The notes: generated by a model from the sequence alone, not told the origin. A stretch of 64,000 bases of DNA from an uncultured Paraprevotella sp. (GCA_944321525.1 CALULQ010000005.1:1-64000); one strand, 5' to 3'. Numbered from the stretch's first letter, positions 16,184-26,584 are shown. A program made the numbers and translations.

Positions 16184-18997
16184 ATGGGAAGAAATAGAAT
16201 CGTCTTATGGATTTGTGCGTTGGGATGCTCCGCGTGGGTGTCCGCGCAAGGTTTTCTGCATCCGGGAGCCCTGCACACGCAGGCCGATTTCGACCGGGCG
16301 AAGGCAAAAATCGAGGCCGGGGAAGACCCTTGGACCGCGGCTTACGACAAGTTGATGACGAGCAAACACGTGGACCTGAACTGGACGCCGAACCCCACGG
16401 TGAAAATCATCCGTGGCGGAGGAACCATTTGGGAGCCTGAACGCGATAATTATTGGGCGGCTTATAACGATGTGGCCACGGCCTACCAGTGCGCCTTGGT
16501 GTGGAAACTCACGGGCAACACGGCTTATGCCGACAAGGCCATACAGATATTGAACGCTTGGGCGAGGACGTGCAAGGCGGTGTCGGGCGATTCCAACGGA
16601 TGTCTGGCCACAGGCATTTACGGATATGAGTTCGCCAACGCCGGCGAACTGATGCGCGACTACGAAGGGTGGTCGCAGGTGGATTTCGACGCGTTCAAGG
16701 CGTGGATGCGCAAGGTGTTCCTCGAGGGCGCTTTCGACTTTCTGGAGCGGCGCAACGGGACGTATGATGACCATTACTGGTCCAACTGGGGATTGTGCAA
16801 TGTGCTGTGTGCTGTGAGCATCGGTGTGCTTTGCGACGACGTCTACACGTATAATGCCGGAATGGAATATTATAAGTATATGGAGAACCACCGCTACGCG
16901 GAATCGCTCCACAACCTGGTGTGGATCCTTTTCGAGGACGCCCGCGGCCCCTTCGGCTATCTGGGACAGATGCAGGAGTCCAACCGCGACCAAGGGCACG
17001 CTTCGATGGCCGTGGCGCTGGCCGGGGACATTTGCGGTTTGGGCCTGAACCAAGGCGACGATTTGTTTGCTTACATGGACGACCGCATCGTGGCCGGATT
17101 CGAATATGTGGCGGCCTACAACTGCGGGGTGGACGACCTGCCCAATGAAACCTACACGAACTCCGACGGGTCTTATCCCGAGATGGGATCTGGCGGTCGT
17201 GGCACGGCCCGTTCCAACTGGCCGCGCATCGTGAACTACTATGAGAACGTGCGCGGCGTGGAAGTGCCTTATTGCCATGAAATCATGCTGAAGGACGCCA
17301 ATGGCATCGACGGCGGCGGTGGCTTCTATGGCAGCAACAGCGGCGGTTACGACCATCTGGGCTTCACGGCCCTGATGTGCTCGCTCGACCCGTTGGCGGA
17401 CAAGACCATGGTGCCCAGCATCCTGGATGCCAGCGTGGAATATGACGGCAACGTGGTGGCGCGCAATCTGGTGAACAACATCCCCGGCGGCACCGTGGTG
17501 ACGCTGAAAGCCGCATTGCGCGACGGCGGCGCGGACACCGGACGGTGGACGTGGGACGACGATCCGTCGTGCACCTCTCCCGTCCGCGAGGTGGTGCTGG
17601 ACACTTCCAGCGTGTTCCGCGTGCGCTATGTCAACGAGAAAGGCGTGGAGAGCACCCAGATGTTCGCGCTCCAAGTGGAAGGCGATTTCGAGATATTGCC
17701 TTGCACGCCCTATAACAAAGTGGACGGAGTGGAGGGGAGCGACACGCTCATCTACGTGCAGAAGAACAAGAAACTGACACTCGGGTTGCAATATCCCGGT
17801 GCGGGTGTTCGCGAATGGAAGTGGGAGCGGAGCACGAACGGCGAGCGTTGGTCCAAACTGAGCAACAGCACGGGGTTGTTGGAGTTGCCCGCCGTGACGA
17901 GCGGTGCTTACTACCGCGTGACGCTGGTGCACAAGTCGGGAGCGGAATATTCGCAGACCTTCCTTGTCGAAGTATCGGAAATAGACTCTTATATCATATA
18001 TAATGGACAGAACTACGACGCCACGACGCTGGCCTTTCCGAAAGGTTCTTCGTTCAGCCTCTATGCCGAGCCGAACTCAACGCTGGGCATCTCCGCCAAC
18101 TCCACGCGAATCTACCAATGGATAGTGGGAGGCGATACTGTACAGTCTGACACGCTGACTTACCATCTGAACGACCTGAACATGAAAGTGGCCGACCTGA
18201 ACGACACGCTCCATGTGGAAGCCTTGGACACGTGCTTCAGCTGCACGCTCCATTTCACCCGGATTTATGCCACTTCCACGGATACGACCACGGCCGAGAC
18301 GGTCTATCGTTTCGACATCCCCGTGTATGAAACAAATGTGCTGGAACCATCGGACGATGACGACTATTATGTGGTGAATGCCGAAAGCGGGGAGTATCTC
18401 CGCAACACGGATGCCATCTTCATGGCCTATTCGGAGGAAGACGACGGGAATTACCTGTGGCGCATCCGCCGCATGCCTACGTATGGCAACCGCTACATGT
18501 TCATCAGCCGCTCCAACAGCCGGATGCATCTTTCCGAAACCGGAGCGATGACCACCGCGAGCGACTATTCCAAGCATTCCTTCAACCTCTATTCAAAGTG
18601 CACGGACGAGGATCTGTATGCCATGGAACGCTCTTCGGCTGCGGGCGGCGGCCTGCTGGTGATTGGCGACGGTTCGGAGTTCGGCATCGGCGCCTTGCCT
18701 TGCACGGGATTCCCCTACCGCATCGTGAAGAAGGAGCAGCCGCAGGCCGTCGGTGAGTTGCAGGCCGGTGCGGTTGGCCGTCCGGACGTGATGACGTGCC
18801 GGCGCGTGGATGCCCAATGGGTGGTGGATGCCGCCGAAAGCGGAACCTTGCAGGTCTATGGGCTGACAGGTCAGCTTTGCTGCACCGTGCGTTGCGAGGC
18901 AGGGCGGAACGTGGTGGAGGCTCCGCGTGAGAAAGGCGTCTACGTGTTGCGCTACGTGTCTGCCACGGGGCAGGTCCAGAGCAGGAAAATGATGTAA
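16184..18997 (+). CDS. Secreted alginate-lyase-type polysaccharide lyase with T9SS-like C-terminal domain
   Basis: This 937-residue protein has a signal peptide ending SAWVSAQ. The alpha/alpha-toroid lyase domain covers about residues 22-395, starting FLHPGALHTQADF and containing YWSNWGLCN and QMQESNRDQGHA (near 263). These match the second domain of the double lyase at 8354. Immunoglobulin-like beta-domains follow (about 400-740), then a beta-rich module (about 735-870). The last ~50 residues (LQVYGLTGQLCCTVRC ... GVYVLRYVSATG) resemble type A sorting domains of the type IX secretion system. I infer a surface-attached or released endo-lyase acting on a uronic-acid-containing glycan. The substrate is unknown. 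Confidence 0.82.
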   Translation: MGRNRIVLWICALGCSAWVSAQGFLHPGALHTQADFDRAKAKIEAGEDPWTAAYDKLMTSKHVDLNWTPNPTVKIIRGGGTIWEPERDNYWAAYNDVATAYQCALVWKLTGNTAYADKAIQILNAWARTCKAVSGDSNGCLATGIYGYEFANAGELMRDYEGWSQVDFDAFKAWMRKVFLEGAFDFLERRNGTYDDHYWSNWGLCNVLCAVSIGVLCDDVYTYNAGMEYYKYMENHRYAESLHNLVWILFEDARGPFGYLGQMQESNRDQGHASMAVALAGDICGLGLNQGDDLFAYMDDRIVAGFEYVAAYNCGVDDLPNETYTNSDGSYPEMGSGGRGTARSNWPRIVNYYENVRGVEVPYCHEIMLKDANGIDGGGGFYGSNSGGYDHLGFTALMCSLDPLADKTMVPSILDASVEYDGNVVARNLVNNIPGGTVVTLKAALRDGGADTGRWTWDDDPSCTSPVREVVLDTSSVFRVRYVNEKGVESTQMFALQVEGDFEILPCTPYNKVDGVEGSDTLIYVQKNKKLTLGLQYPGAGVREWKWERSTNGERWSKLSNSTGLLELPAVTSGAYYRVTLVHKSGAEYSQTFLVEVSEIDSYIIYNGQNYDATTLAFPKGSSFSLYAEPNSTLGISANSTRIYQWIVGGDTVQSDTLTYHLNDLNMKVADLNDTLHVEALDTCFSCTLHFTRIYATSTDTTTAETVYRFDIPVYETNVLEPSDDDDYYVVNAESGEYLRNTDAIFMAYSEEDDGNYLWRIRRMPTYGNRYMFISRSNSRMHLSETGAMTTASDYSKHSFNLYSKCTDEDLYAMERSSAAGGGLLVIGDGSEFGIGALPCTGFPYRIVKKEQPQAVGELQAGAVGRPDVMTCRRVDAQWVVDAAESGTLQVYGLTGQLCCTVRCEAGRNVVEAPREKGVYVLRYVSATGQVQSRKMM

Positions 18998-19012
18998 ACA
19001 ACAATAGTCCCT

Positions 19013-19039
19013 CCGGCGGTCAACAGGTTCGACCGCCGG
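19013..19039. promoter_or_regulatory. Intergenic hairpin before the first lectin-like paralogue
   Basis: CCGGCGGTC (19013-19021) pairs perfectly with GACCGCCGG (19031-19039) around a nine-base loop. No T-run follows, and the next ATG is at 19074. It fits an mRNA stability or processing element within an operon better than a terminator. Confidence 0.45.
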
Positions 19040-19073
19040 GACGGGCGATTCCAGAACCTTAAAACTTATCAAC

Positions 19074-22000
19074 ATGGAAAAGAAATCGACCAGACTCTTT
19101 TCAGTGCTTCGAGGCCGGCGGTTGCCAGTGGCCTTGATGACCTTGGCCTTGGCCACGGCGAATGTGGCATGGGCGCAATCTCCGTATGTGGGCGAAGCCT
19201 TGCCGGCAGAGGGTGGTGACTTCTACCTTTACAACAAAGCGGCCGGCGGGTTCCTTGTCGGTGATAACTCCTGGGGCACACAAGGCTCTGTGGGCAATCC
19301 CGGCATCGTGTGCGTGCTGACCCCCTCGAACGGACGCTACAAAATCGTTACGAATGCCAATTCCCAGGCCAGTGCAGGCCGCGGCTTGGGCAGCGACTGT
19401 TTTGTGGACAATGCCAACCCGATTGAGTTCAATCTGATTGATCCCACGCCGGACGACGGACTGAACGAATATGTGCTCAGCAGCAGCAACGGCATCCTTT
19501 ATTGGGCGGGCGAAGGCACGGTGCTGACATTGAACGGCAACGGCAGCGACACGGACGCACAATGGTTGCTCGTGTCCCGTGCGCAACGCGAGCAGATGTT
19601 GGACGGCGCGACGGCGGAGAACGGCGTGGACGCCACGTTCTATATTGCCGGGCCTAACTTCGAGCGTTTACAATATCCTGCGGATGCCTGGAAGGAAACG
19701 CATTCCGAAGGGGCGGTGAACATCTGCACCCCGACGGCTCATTCCAACATCTATTATTATGTGACGGAGGCTTCCGATTGCAACAGTTTCGACATCTATC
19801 AAGAGCTTTCCGACCTGCGCAACGGGCGCTACCGCTTGTCTTGTAACGGATTCTACAAAGCCGACGGCACGGCCCGCAATGCCTTGCTTTATGCCGGGGT
19901 GAACGAGAGTCCGCTTCTGGCCGGCGTGGACGATGGCGAGGGCTTGCCCGGCAATGTGGATGCAGCCGGCGAAGCGTTCTCGAACGGGCGCTATGGTGGC
20001 AACGAGGTGGAAACCATTGTCACGGACGGGACTTTGCGCATCGGCGTGAAGAAAAACCTGCACATTGAAGGCGACTGGACCGTGTTCGACAATTTCCGCC
20101 TGACCTATTTGGGCGAAGCTACGCAAGAAGAAGCTTTCGCGGCTTTGCTGAATGCGCTCCAGAGCGTGCAGACGGAGTTCCAGACAGCTGGTGCCACGGC
20201 CATTTATGACGAGTTGCAGGCCTTGTATGACCAATATGCCGGCGGGGCGGGCGATGCCGCTGCCATGGAGGCGCTGAACGAGGCCATCGGTTCGGCCAAT
20301 GATTTGCGCGGCATTGCCATGTCGCTGTCCAGCTCGGTGGCGGCGGCAGAAAACTATTGGGCGCGTGTCGAGAGCGGTGAAGTCGTGTTGTGTGATGCTG
20401 TCAAGACCTTGTTGCAAAGCCAGCTTGAAACGTCCAAGGCTGTGCTGGCGGAAAGTGGCATGACAGCCATGGCCGATGCCGGGGAAGAGAACACGGCGGG
20501 GTTGGACTCCATCGTTTCTGCGGCCCAAAGCTGGGTGGCACTTTCGTTCCCCTTGAACGAGGCGAAGAGCCTGGCCGACCGTGTGGGCGGACTGGAGTCG
20601 ACGGACGAATATAAGAAAGTGGTGGCCGACTTGAATGCTGCCGATTTGACTTACGACGACATGGTGCTCGACGTGGCAGCGCTGAATGCCGTGGTCAGCG
20701 AAGGCCTGACGCCCGAATTCTTGTCCTCCGTGTCGGAAGACAATGTGTTGGACCTGACCAGCTTCATTACTAATCCGAACATTTATAACAACACCGGCGT
20801 GGAGCAAGACATGATGCCCGGCGGATGGTTGATTGGCGCCAACGACGCGGCCGACAACCATGTGTGGTGCACGGTGGCCAGCGGCGACGGCGCGTTGAAC
20901 GCCAGCAACTGGTCGGGCAATGCCGGCAATGCCGTGACCGGTGTGCACTATTACCAGAAGATTGGTGTGGGCGAAGGCGCTGTGTCCTTGCCCGACGGGT
21001 TGTACCGCATGGAAGCAGCCACGATGACCAACTGCGACTCGGCCAAGATAGTCCTCTACGCTTCTTCGGACAGTGTGAACTTCTATACTTCTTTTGTGAA
21101 CCGCGACCAGGCGAAGTGGGATGAGGCCATTGCCAACTTGGGCACTAACACCGTAGTGGAAGACGTGGTGGTGAGCGGCGGGCAACTCTACATCGGCGTG
21201 AAGGGTGCCGATCCGGCGAATCATCAGGGTGGCAACGGTAAGAATTGGCAGGCCGACAACTTCCGCCTCTATTATGTCGGTTCCAACGTGTTGGAGGCTT
21301 ATCGCGAACGTCTGCGCGGGCGTTTGGCCAATGCGCAGGTGCTGCATGATTCTTTGATGGTGTGTGGCATCGACGATTCCGACGAACTGGGTTGGGCGCT
21401 CGATCCGGAAGAAGGCTATGCCTTCGACGTGGAAGACCCTACGGTGGACCAGGAAGTGCTTTTGGGCGACATAGACGATATTGATCGTATGATGGCAGAA
21501 GCCAATGTCATCCTTTCCAATTATAACTTGTTGAACCCGTTGTTGGTGAACGGACGTAACTTCCAGCAGCAGTTGACTGATGGTTTGCTCTTTGCGCAAC
21601 CGAAGGTGATGAACGACTTCATCGCGGCTTTGGAAGGAGCCTCCGTCGTTGGCGATGACCCGTCGTGGAGCAACTGGCTGTCGGACGACGTGGCGGAGCA
21701 AGTGGAACTGCTGGATTCGCTCACGGGCGACTTCATGAACTCCGTGGCCATGTGCTACCAGATGGGTATGGCCAAGGTGCTGGCCGACCAGATTGGCGGC
21801 CTGTCGGACGAGCAGGCTTACCAGAACGTGGTGGCTTTGTTGGGAACGGATGATTTCGACGCACTGGATGCCGACATGGCAGCCATGGAACTGCAAGGCA
21901 AGTGTATCGAGGCCATGACGCCGGAAGTGCTGGCCCGTGCTTCGGCGGAAGAGCCGTTCAACATGACGACCTTCATCGTGAACCCGAACATCTATCAGGA

Positions 22001-22754
22001 TGCCGTGAATCTGGACGGAGCGCCGATAAACACGGAAATCAATGGTTGGGTTTGTGAAACGAATGCCGATGCGACCAGCCGCACAGGTGCGGTTTCGGGC
22101 GACACGTGGTTGTTCTGCTATTCATGGTCGGGTAACGCCAGTCACAACATTGCTTCTCAGACCAACTACCGTCAGGTCGTGGGTACGCAGCCGGAAGTGT
22201 CCGCCGAGGGCAAGTACCAGTTGCCGACCGGTGCCTACCGCCTGGAGGCAGCCACGAAAGGTTCTAACCTGTTGAGCTTGTATGCCCAGACCAACAGCGT
22301 GACCATCGAGCATGTGCAGGGAGTGGTGACGCCGGACAGCGCAGTCTACGTCTATACGGAGATTGAAAGTGCGGACAGCGCTTTCCAGAACAACCAAGAC
22401 GTGTGGAACACGGCACAGGCATCTTTGGGTACGACCACGGCAGTTCCTGAAATCTATGTGGAGAACGGCGCGCTGACCATTGGCGTGCGCGGCGATGGCG
22501 TGAACTACGTGCGCGGCAATGGACAAACCTGGATGGCCGACAACTTCCGCCTCTACTATGTAGGTCAGGAGCGCGGTGACAACATCGAAGACGCTATGGC
22601 CGATAAGACGGGGCGGCAGTCTGAAATCGTGGATGTATACGACATCACCGGACAGCTTGTGCGCAAACAAGTGAAACGTGCCGATGCCGTTAAGGGGCTG
22701 AAGAAGGGCGTTTACGTCGTAGATGGAGAGAAGTTCATCGTGTCGGGGCGTTGA
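19074..22754 (+). CDS. Very large secreted multi-module surface protein (lectin-like), first of a tandem paralogous pair
   Basis: I do not recognise a named family for the whole 1226-residue protein. After a signal peptide (VALMTLALATANVAWAQ), residues about 37-165 form a beta-rich module (EGGDFYLYNKAAGGFLVGDN). Three galactose-binding-like sandwiches follow at about 175-345, 570-745 and 960-1175. Each shows the series LPDGLYRMEAAT (or equivalent), a surface strand with LYAS or LYAQ, and a closing ADNFRLYYVG. Long Ala/Leu/Glu-rich, probably helical segments separate them (about 350-565 and 745-955). The end, VYDITGQLVRKQVKRADAVK then GVYVVDGEKF, is a T9SS/DUF6383-like tail. No catalytic motif is visible. 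I infer a glycan-binding or scaffold role on the cell surface. Confidence 0.75.
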   Translation: MEKKSTRLFSVLRGRRLPVALMTLALATANVAWAQSPYVGEALPAEGGDFYLYNKAAGGFLVGDNSWGTQGSVGNPGIVCVLTPSNGRYKIVTNANSQASAGRGLGSDCFVDNANPIEFNLIDPTPDDGLNEYVLSSSNGILYWAGEGTVLTLNGNGSDTDAQWLLVSRAQREQMLDGATAENGVDATFYIAGPNFERLQYPADAWKETHSEGAVNICTPTAHSNIYYYVTEASDCNSFDIYQELSDLRNGRYRLSCNGFYKADGTARNALLYAGVNESPLLAGVDDGEGLPGNVDAAGEAFSNGRYGGNEVETIVTDGTLRIGVKKNLHIEGDWTVFDNFRLTYLGEATQEEAFAALLNALQSVQTEFQTAGATAIYDELQALYDQYAGGAGDAAAMEALNEAIGSANDLRGIAMSLSSSVAAAENYWARVESGEVVLCDAVKTLLQSQLETSKAVLAESGMTAMADAGEENTAGLDSIVSAAQSWVALSFPLNEAKSLADRVGGLESTDEYKKVVADLNAADLTYDDMVLDVAALNAVVSEGLTPEFLSSVSEDNVLDLTSFITNPNIYNNTGVEQDMMPGGWLIGANDAADNHVWCTVASGDGALNASNWSGNAGNAVTGVHYYQKIGVGEGAVSLPDGLYRMEAATMTNCDSAKIVLYASSDSVNFYTSFVNRDQAKWDEAIANLGTNTVVEDVVVSGGQLYIGVKGADPANHQGGNGKNWQADNFRLYYVGSNVLEAYRERLRGRLANAQVLHDSLMVCGIDDSDELGWALDPEEGYAFDVEDPTVDQEVLLGDIDDIDRMMAEANVILSNYNLLNPLLVNGRNFQQQLTDGLLFAQPKVMNDFIAALEGASVVGDDPSWSNWLSDDVAEQVELLDSLTGDFMNSVAMCYQMGMAKVLADQIGGLSDEQAYQNVVALLGTDDFDALDADMAAMELQGKCIEAMTPEVLARASAEEPFNMTTFIVNPNIYQDAVNLDGAPINTEINGWVCETNADATSRTGAVSGDTWLFCYSWSGNASHNIASQTNYRQVVGTQPEVSAEGKYQLPTGAYRLEAATKGSNLLSLYAQTNSVTIEHVQGVVTPDSAVYVYTEIESADSAFQNNQDVWNTAQASLGTTTAVPEIYVENGALTIGVRGDGVNYVRGNGQTWMADNFRLYYVGQERGDNIEDAMADKTGRQSEIVDVYDITGQLVRKQVKRADAVKGLKKGVYVVDGEKFIVSGR

Positions 22755-22819
22755 TAGGCCAGCACGTTTGGAACGATCTGAAATGTAATATGAAAACGAA
22801 TAAGAATTGGTAAAGAGAA

Positions 22820-22858
22820 TCCTGCCGGTGGCCGCAATGAGTGTGGCTGCCGGCGGGA
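22820..22858. promoter_or_regulatory. Intergenic hairpin between the two lectin-like paralogues
   Basis: TCCTGCCGGTGGCC (22820-22833) pairs with GGCTGCCGGCGGGA (22845-22858), a 14-bp RNA stem with three G-U pairs and an 11-base loop. No T-run follows. It ends 29 bases before the ATG at 22888, a placement similar to the hairpin before the first paralogue. Confidence 0.45.
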
Positions 22859-22887
22859 TAACTAAAATGAATAAAAAAATAGTAAAC

Positions 22888-25800
22888 ATGAAAAGAAGAA
22901 CTACAAAGATTTTTTCCATCCGCGTGGGCAGGCGTTTGCCTGTGGCTTTGATGACGCTGGCCTTGGCCGGTGCGCAGATGGCCTTTGCGCAGGAGGCCGG
23001 CAACCCTTGGGTGGGCGAGGCTTTGCCCGCAGATGGGGGTGAGTTTTATCTGTACAACAAGGCGGGCGGCGGCTTCCTGCTGGGCGCCAACACGTGGGGC
23101 ACGCAAGGCTCCTTGGGGCAGCCCGGTCTGGTTTGCACATTAGCCGTGTCGAACGGCAAATACACGATTGTGACCAATTCCGGCGGAAACGGCCACGGTT
23201 TGGGCAGCGACGGGTATGTGGACAACGCGACTCCGGCAGAATACAGTTTTACCGACCCCACGCCCGACGACGGCTTGAACGAGTATGTGATTGACTTGAA
23301 CGGCAGCAGCATCCTGTATTGGGGAGGCGAAGGTACGGTGTTGAAACTCGACAACAGTGGCAGCGCGACGGAGCCGCAGTGGTTGCTGGTGTCCCGTGCA
23401 CAGCGTGAACGGATGCTGGACAATGCCACGAGGGAGAATGGCGTGGACGCCACTTTTTATATCTTAGGTGCCGGATTCGACCGTACACAACCTTCTGCAT
23501 GGAAGGAAACCCATGTGGGCGGAACGACTAACCTCTGTGGACCGGGCGCGAATGCGAACAATCATTTTTATTGTGCAGAGGCTTATGACAATAGTAGCTT
23601 TGATATCTATCAGGAACTGACGGGTATCCGCAACGGGCGCTACCGCGTGACTTGTTCGGGATTCTATCGCGGCGACGGCGTGGCCCGCAATGCCATGCTC
23701 TATGCTGGCATGAATGAAAGTCCGTTGCTCTTAGGCGTGGACGATGGGCAAGGCATGCCCAACGACATGAACAGCGCGGCCACGGCCTTTGCCAACGGCC
23801 GCTTCACGGGCAACGAGGTGGAGGTGATTGTCACTGACGGCACTTTGCGCTTCGGCGTGAAGAAGAACATGCGCATTGCCAGTGACTGGGCCATCTTCGA
23901 TGACTTCCGCCTGACCTATTTGGGTGAGGCCACCGTGGAGGAGGCTTTTGCAGAATTGCTGGGCGCGCTCCAGAACGTGCAGGCCGAATTCCAGAATGCC
24001 GGTGCGACGGCTATTGATGCTGAATTGCAGGCCGTGTATGACCAATATGCCGATGCCTCGGGCGATTTCGCAACGGCGCAAGAGGCCGTCAACGGGATTA
24101 TCGCGTCGGCCAATGGCGTGCGTGCCCTTACAATGGGATTGTACAACCAGATTACGGAAGCGCAAGCTTATATGGACCGCGTGGCCAGCGGAGAAGTGAC
24201 GCTCTGCGATGCCGTGAAGACTCCGTTGGAACAGCAGCTGGGCGCATCCAAGGAGGTGTTGGCCGGAACGGGCATGGCCGAGATGGTGAATGTTGCCGAA
24301 CTGAGCACGGCCACATTGGATACCCTGCTGACGAACGCGCAGACGTGGGTGGCCCTGTCGTTCCCCTTGAACGAGGCGAAGAACCTGGCCGACCGCGTGG
24401 GCGGACTGGACGGCTCGGCTGAATACCAGAAGGTGGTGGCCGACTTGAACGCTGCCGAACTGACTTACGACGACATGGCTCTCGACGTGGCTGCCCTCAA
24501 TGCCGTGGTGCGCGAGGCTATGACACCGGAATTCCTGGCCGCCGTGGATGCCGAGAACGAGCTGGACATGACAAGCTTCATCACCAACCCGAACATCTAT
24601 AACAATACGGGCGTGACGAACCAGATGCCGGGCGGATGGATTCTGGGCAACAAGGGCGGAGCCGACAACAACAACTGGTGTACGGTGGCAGAAGGCGACG
24701 GTGCGCTGAATTGCTATAACTGGTCGGGCAACGTGGGCAACGACGTGACCAACGCGCACTATTACCAGAAGATTGGTGTGGATGGCGAGGGCGTCAGCCT
24801 GCCGGACGGGCTCTATCGTTTGGAGGCCGCCACGTATGCCAATACGGACCCGAACAAGATTGTGCTCTATGCGTCTTCGGACAGCGTGAACTTCGACACC
24901 GTTTATCTGAACCGCGACCAAGAACTGTATAACACGGCTGTGGCCGGAATGGGTACGACGACTACGGTGAACGACATCGTGGTGGTCGACGGGAAACTAT
25001 ATATAGGTATAAAGGGTGCCGACCCAGTGAACAACCACCAGGGCGGAAACGGAAAGTCGTGGAACGCCGACAACTTCCGCCTCTATTTTGTGGGAGCCGA
25101 TGTGTTGGGCGCTTATCGTGACCGTTTGCGCGGGCGGTTGGCAGACGCGCAGATTCTGCACGACTCCTTGATGGTGTGCGGCATTGATGATTCTGATGAA
25201 TTGGGTTTCGCCCTCGACGAGGAAGACGGATATGCTTTCGATGTGAACGACCCGGATGCCGACGAGAGCGTCATCTTGGGTGACATTGATGATATCGACC
25301 GCATGATGGCCGAGGCCAATGAAATCTTGGCAAACTATGGAAAGATGAATCCGCTGCTGACGAACGGACAGAACTTCAGTGAACAGTTGGCTGCCGGTTC
25401 GCTCTTTGCTCAACCGAAAGTGAGAACCGACTTCCTGGCCGCTCTGGAGAGTGCGGCAGCTGTAGCCGAAGACAACTCTTGGAATAATTGGTTGTCGGAC
25501 GAAGTGAAAGAACAGACGGAACTGTTGGATTCGCTCACAGGAGACTTCATGAACTCAGTGGCTGTCTGCTACCAGATGGGTACGGCCAAGGTCCTGGCCG
25601 ACCAAATCGGCGGGTTGGCCGAGACGCAGGCTTATCAGAACGTGCTGGCCTTCATGAACATGGACGAACTAGATCCGTTGGATGCCGATGCTGCTGCCAT
25701 TGAATTGCAGTCGGCATGCTTGGATGCCATGACGCCCGAAGTGTTGGCCCGTGCTTCCGTGGAAGAGCCGTTCAACATGACGACCTTCATTGTGAACCCG

Positions 25801-26571
25801 AACATTTACCAAGATGCTGTGGATGTGGACGGCGCCCCGATTGACACGCAAATCAATGGTTGGACATTGGAAACGAATGCCGACCGTGCGCCGCGCACGG
25901 CAGCCAATGCCGGCGACACATGGATGTACACCACCAGTCATTCCAGCAATGACAGCCACAACATCTCTTCGGCCACGAATTATCGTCAGGTCGTGGGCAC
26001 GCAGCCCGAGGTGGCCGCCGAGGGCAAGTTCTCATTGCCGACCGGTGCTTATCGCGTGGAAGCAGCCACTTTCGTGGATCATGAATGGGAAAAACTGAGA
26101 TTGTACGCCCAGACCAACAGTGTGGAACTGACGCACGTGGAGGGTAGCCTCGGTCAGGACAGCATCGTATACACCTATACTGAAATTGAAAGCGCCGACA
26201 GCGCGTTCAATGGCAGTCAGGACGTTTGGGACGCTGCTCAGGCTTCTTTGGGCACGACTACTGCCGTTCCCGAAATTTACGTAGAGAATGGAGCGGTGAC
26301 CATCGGTATCCGAGGTAATGGCCGCATCGGGCGCAATGATTCTTGGTTCGTGGCCGACAACTTCCGCCTCTATTACGTAGGTCAGGAGCGTGGCGACAAC
26401 ATCAAGGATTCGTTTGCCGACAAGTCGGGCAAGCTGTCCGAAATAGTCGATGTCTACGATGTCGCAGGCCAGCTCGTGCGCAGGCAAGTGAAGCGTGCCG
26501 ACGCCGTGAAGGGCTTGAAGAAGGGCATCTACGTCGTGAACGGCGAGAAGTTCGTCGTTGCCGGCAACTAA
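22888..26571 (+). CDS. Very large secreted multi-module surface protein (lectin-like), second of the tandem pair
   Basis: I chose the ATG at 22888 because MKRRTTKIFSIRVGRRLPVA then aligns with the start of the preceding gene (MEKKSTRLFSVLRGRRLPVA). Longer in-frame starts at 22867 (ATG) or 22807 (TTG) would run through or abut the intergenic hairpin. The 1227-residue product matches its neighbour module for module along its whole length: beta-rich N-terminal module, three galactose-binding-like sandwiches closing ADNFRLYFVG or ADNFRLYYVG, helical spacers, and the sorting tail VYDVAGQLVRRQVKRADAVK. This is a gene duplication with divergence. The differences cluster in surface segments of the sandwiches, for example around TNLCGPGANANNHFYCAEAY. 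Function unknown; glycan binding inferred. Confidence 0.75.
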   Translation: MKRRTTKIFSIRVGRRLPVALMTLALAGAQMAFAQEAGNPWVGEALPADGGEFYLYNKAGGGFLLGANTWGTQGSLGQPGLVCTLAVSNGKYTIVTNSGGNGHGLGSDGYVDNATPAEYSFTDPTPDDGLNEYVIDLNGSSILYWGGEGTVLKLDNSGSATEPQWLLVSRAQRERMLDNATRENGVDATFYILGAGFDRTQPSAWKETHVGGTTNLCGPGANANNHFYCAEAYDNSSFDIYQELTGIRNGRYRVTCSGFYRGDGVARNAMLYAGMNESPLLLGVDDGQGMPNDMNSAATAFANGRFTGNEVEVIVTDGTLRFGVKKNMRIASDWAIFDDFRLTYLGEATVEEAFAELLGALQNVQAEFQNAGATAIDAELQAVYDQYADASGDFATAQEAVNGIIASANGVRALTMGLYNQITEAQAYMDRVASGEVTLCDAVKTPLEQQLGASKEVLAGTGMAEMVNVAELSTATLDTLLTNAQTWVALSFPLNEAKNLADRVGGLDGSAEYQKVVADLNAAELTYDDMALDVAALNAVVREAMTPEFLAAVDAENELDMTSFITNPNIYNNTGVTNQMPGGWILGNKGGADNNNWCTVAEGDGALNCYNWSGNVGNDVTNAHYYQKIGVDGEGVSLPDGLYRLEAATYANTDPNKIVLYASSDSVNFDTVYLNRDQELYNTAVAGMGTTTTVNDIVVVDGKLYIGIKGADPVNNHQGGNGKSWNADNFRLYFVGADVLGAYRDRLRGRLADAQILHDSLMVCGIDDSDELGFALDEEDGYAFDVNDPDADESVILGDIDDIDRMMAEANEILANYGKMNPLLTNGQNFSEQLAAGSLFAQPKVRTDFLAALESAAAVAEDNSWNNWLSDEVKEQTELLDSLTGDFMNSVAVCYQMGTAKVLADQIGGLAETQAYQNVLAFMNMDELDPLDADAAAIELQSACLDAMTPEVLARASVEEPFNMTTFIVNPNIYQDAVDVDGAPIDTQINGWTLETNADRAPRTAANAGDTWMYTTSHSSNDSHNISSATNYRQVVGTQPEVAAEGKFSLPTGAYRVEAATFVDHEWEKLRLYAQTNSVELTHVEGSLGQDSIVYTYTEIESADSAFNGSQDVWDAAQASLGTTTAVPEIYVENGAVTIGIRGNGRIGRNDSWFVADNFRLYYVGQERGDNIKDSFADKSGKLSEIVDVYDVAGQLVRRQVKRADAVKGLKKGIYVVNGEKFVVAGN

Positions 26572-26584
26572 CTCTATGAGGAAC

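Noticed and set aside
22807..22887. Longer start of the second lectin-like protein at TTG 22807 or ATG 22867
   Set aside because: The 22807 start runs through the intergenic hairpin, and neither extension aligns with the start of the paralogue.
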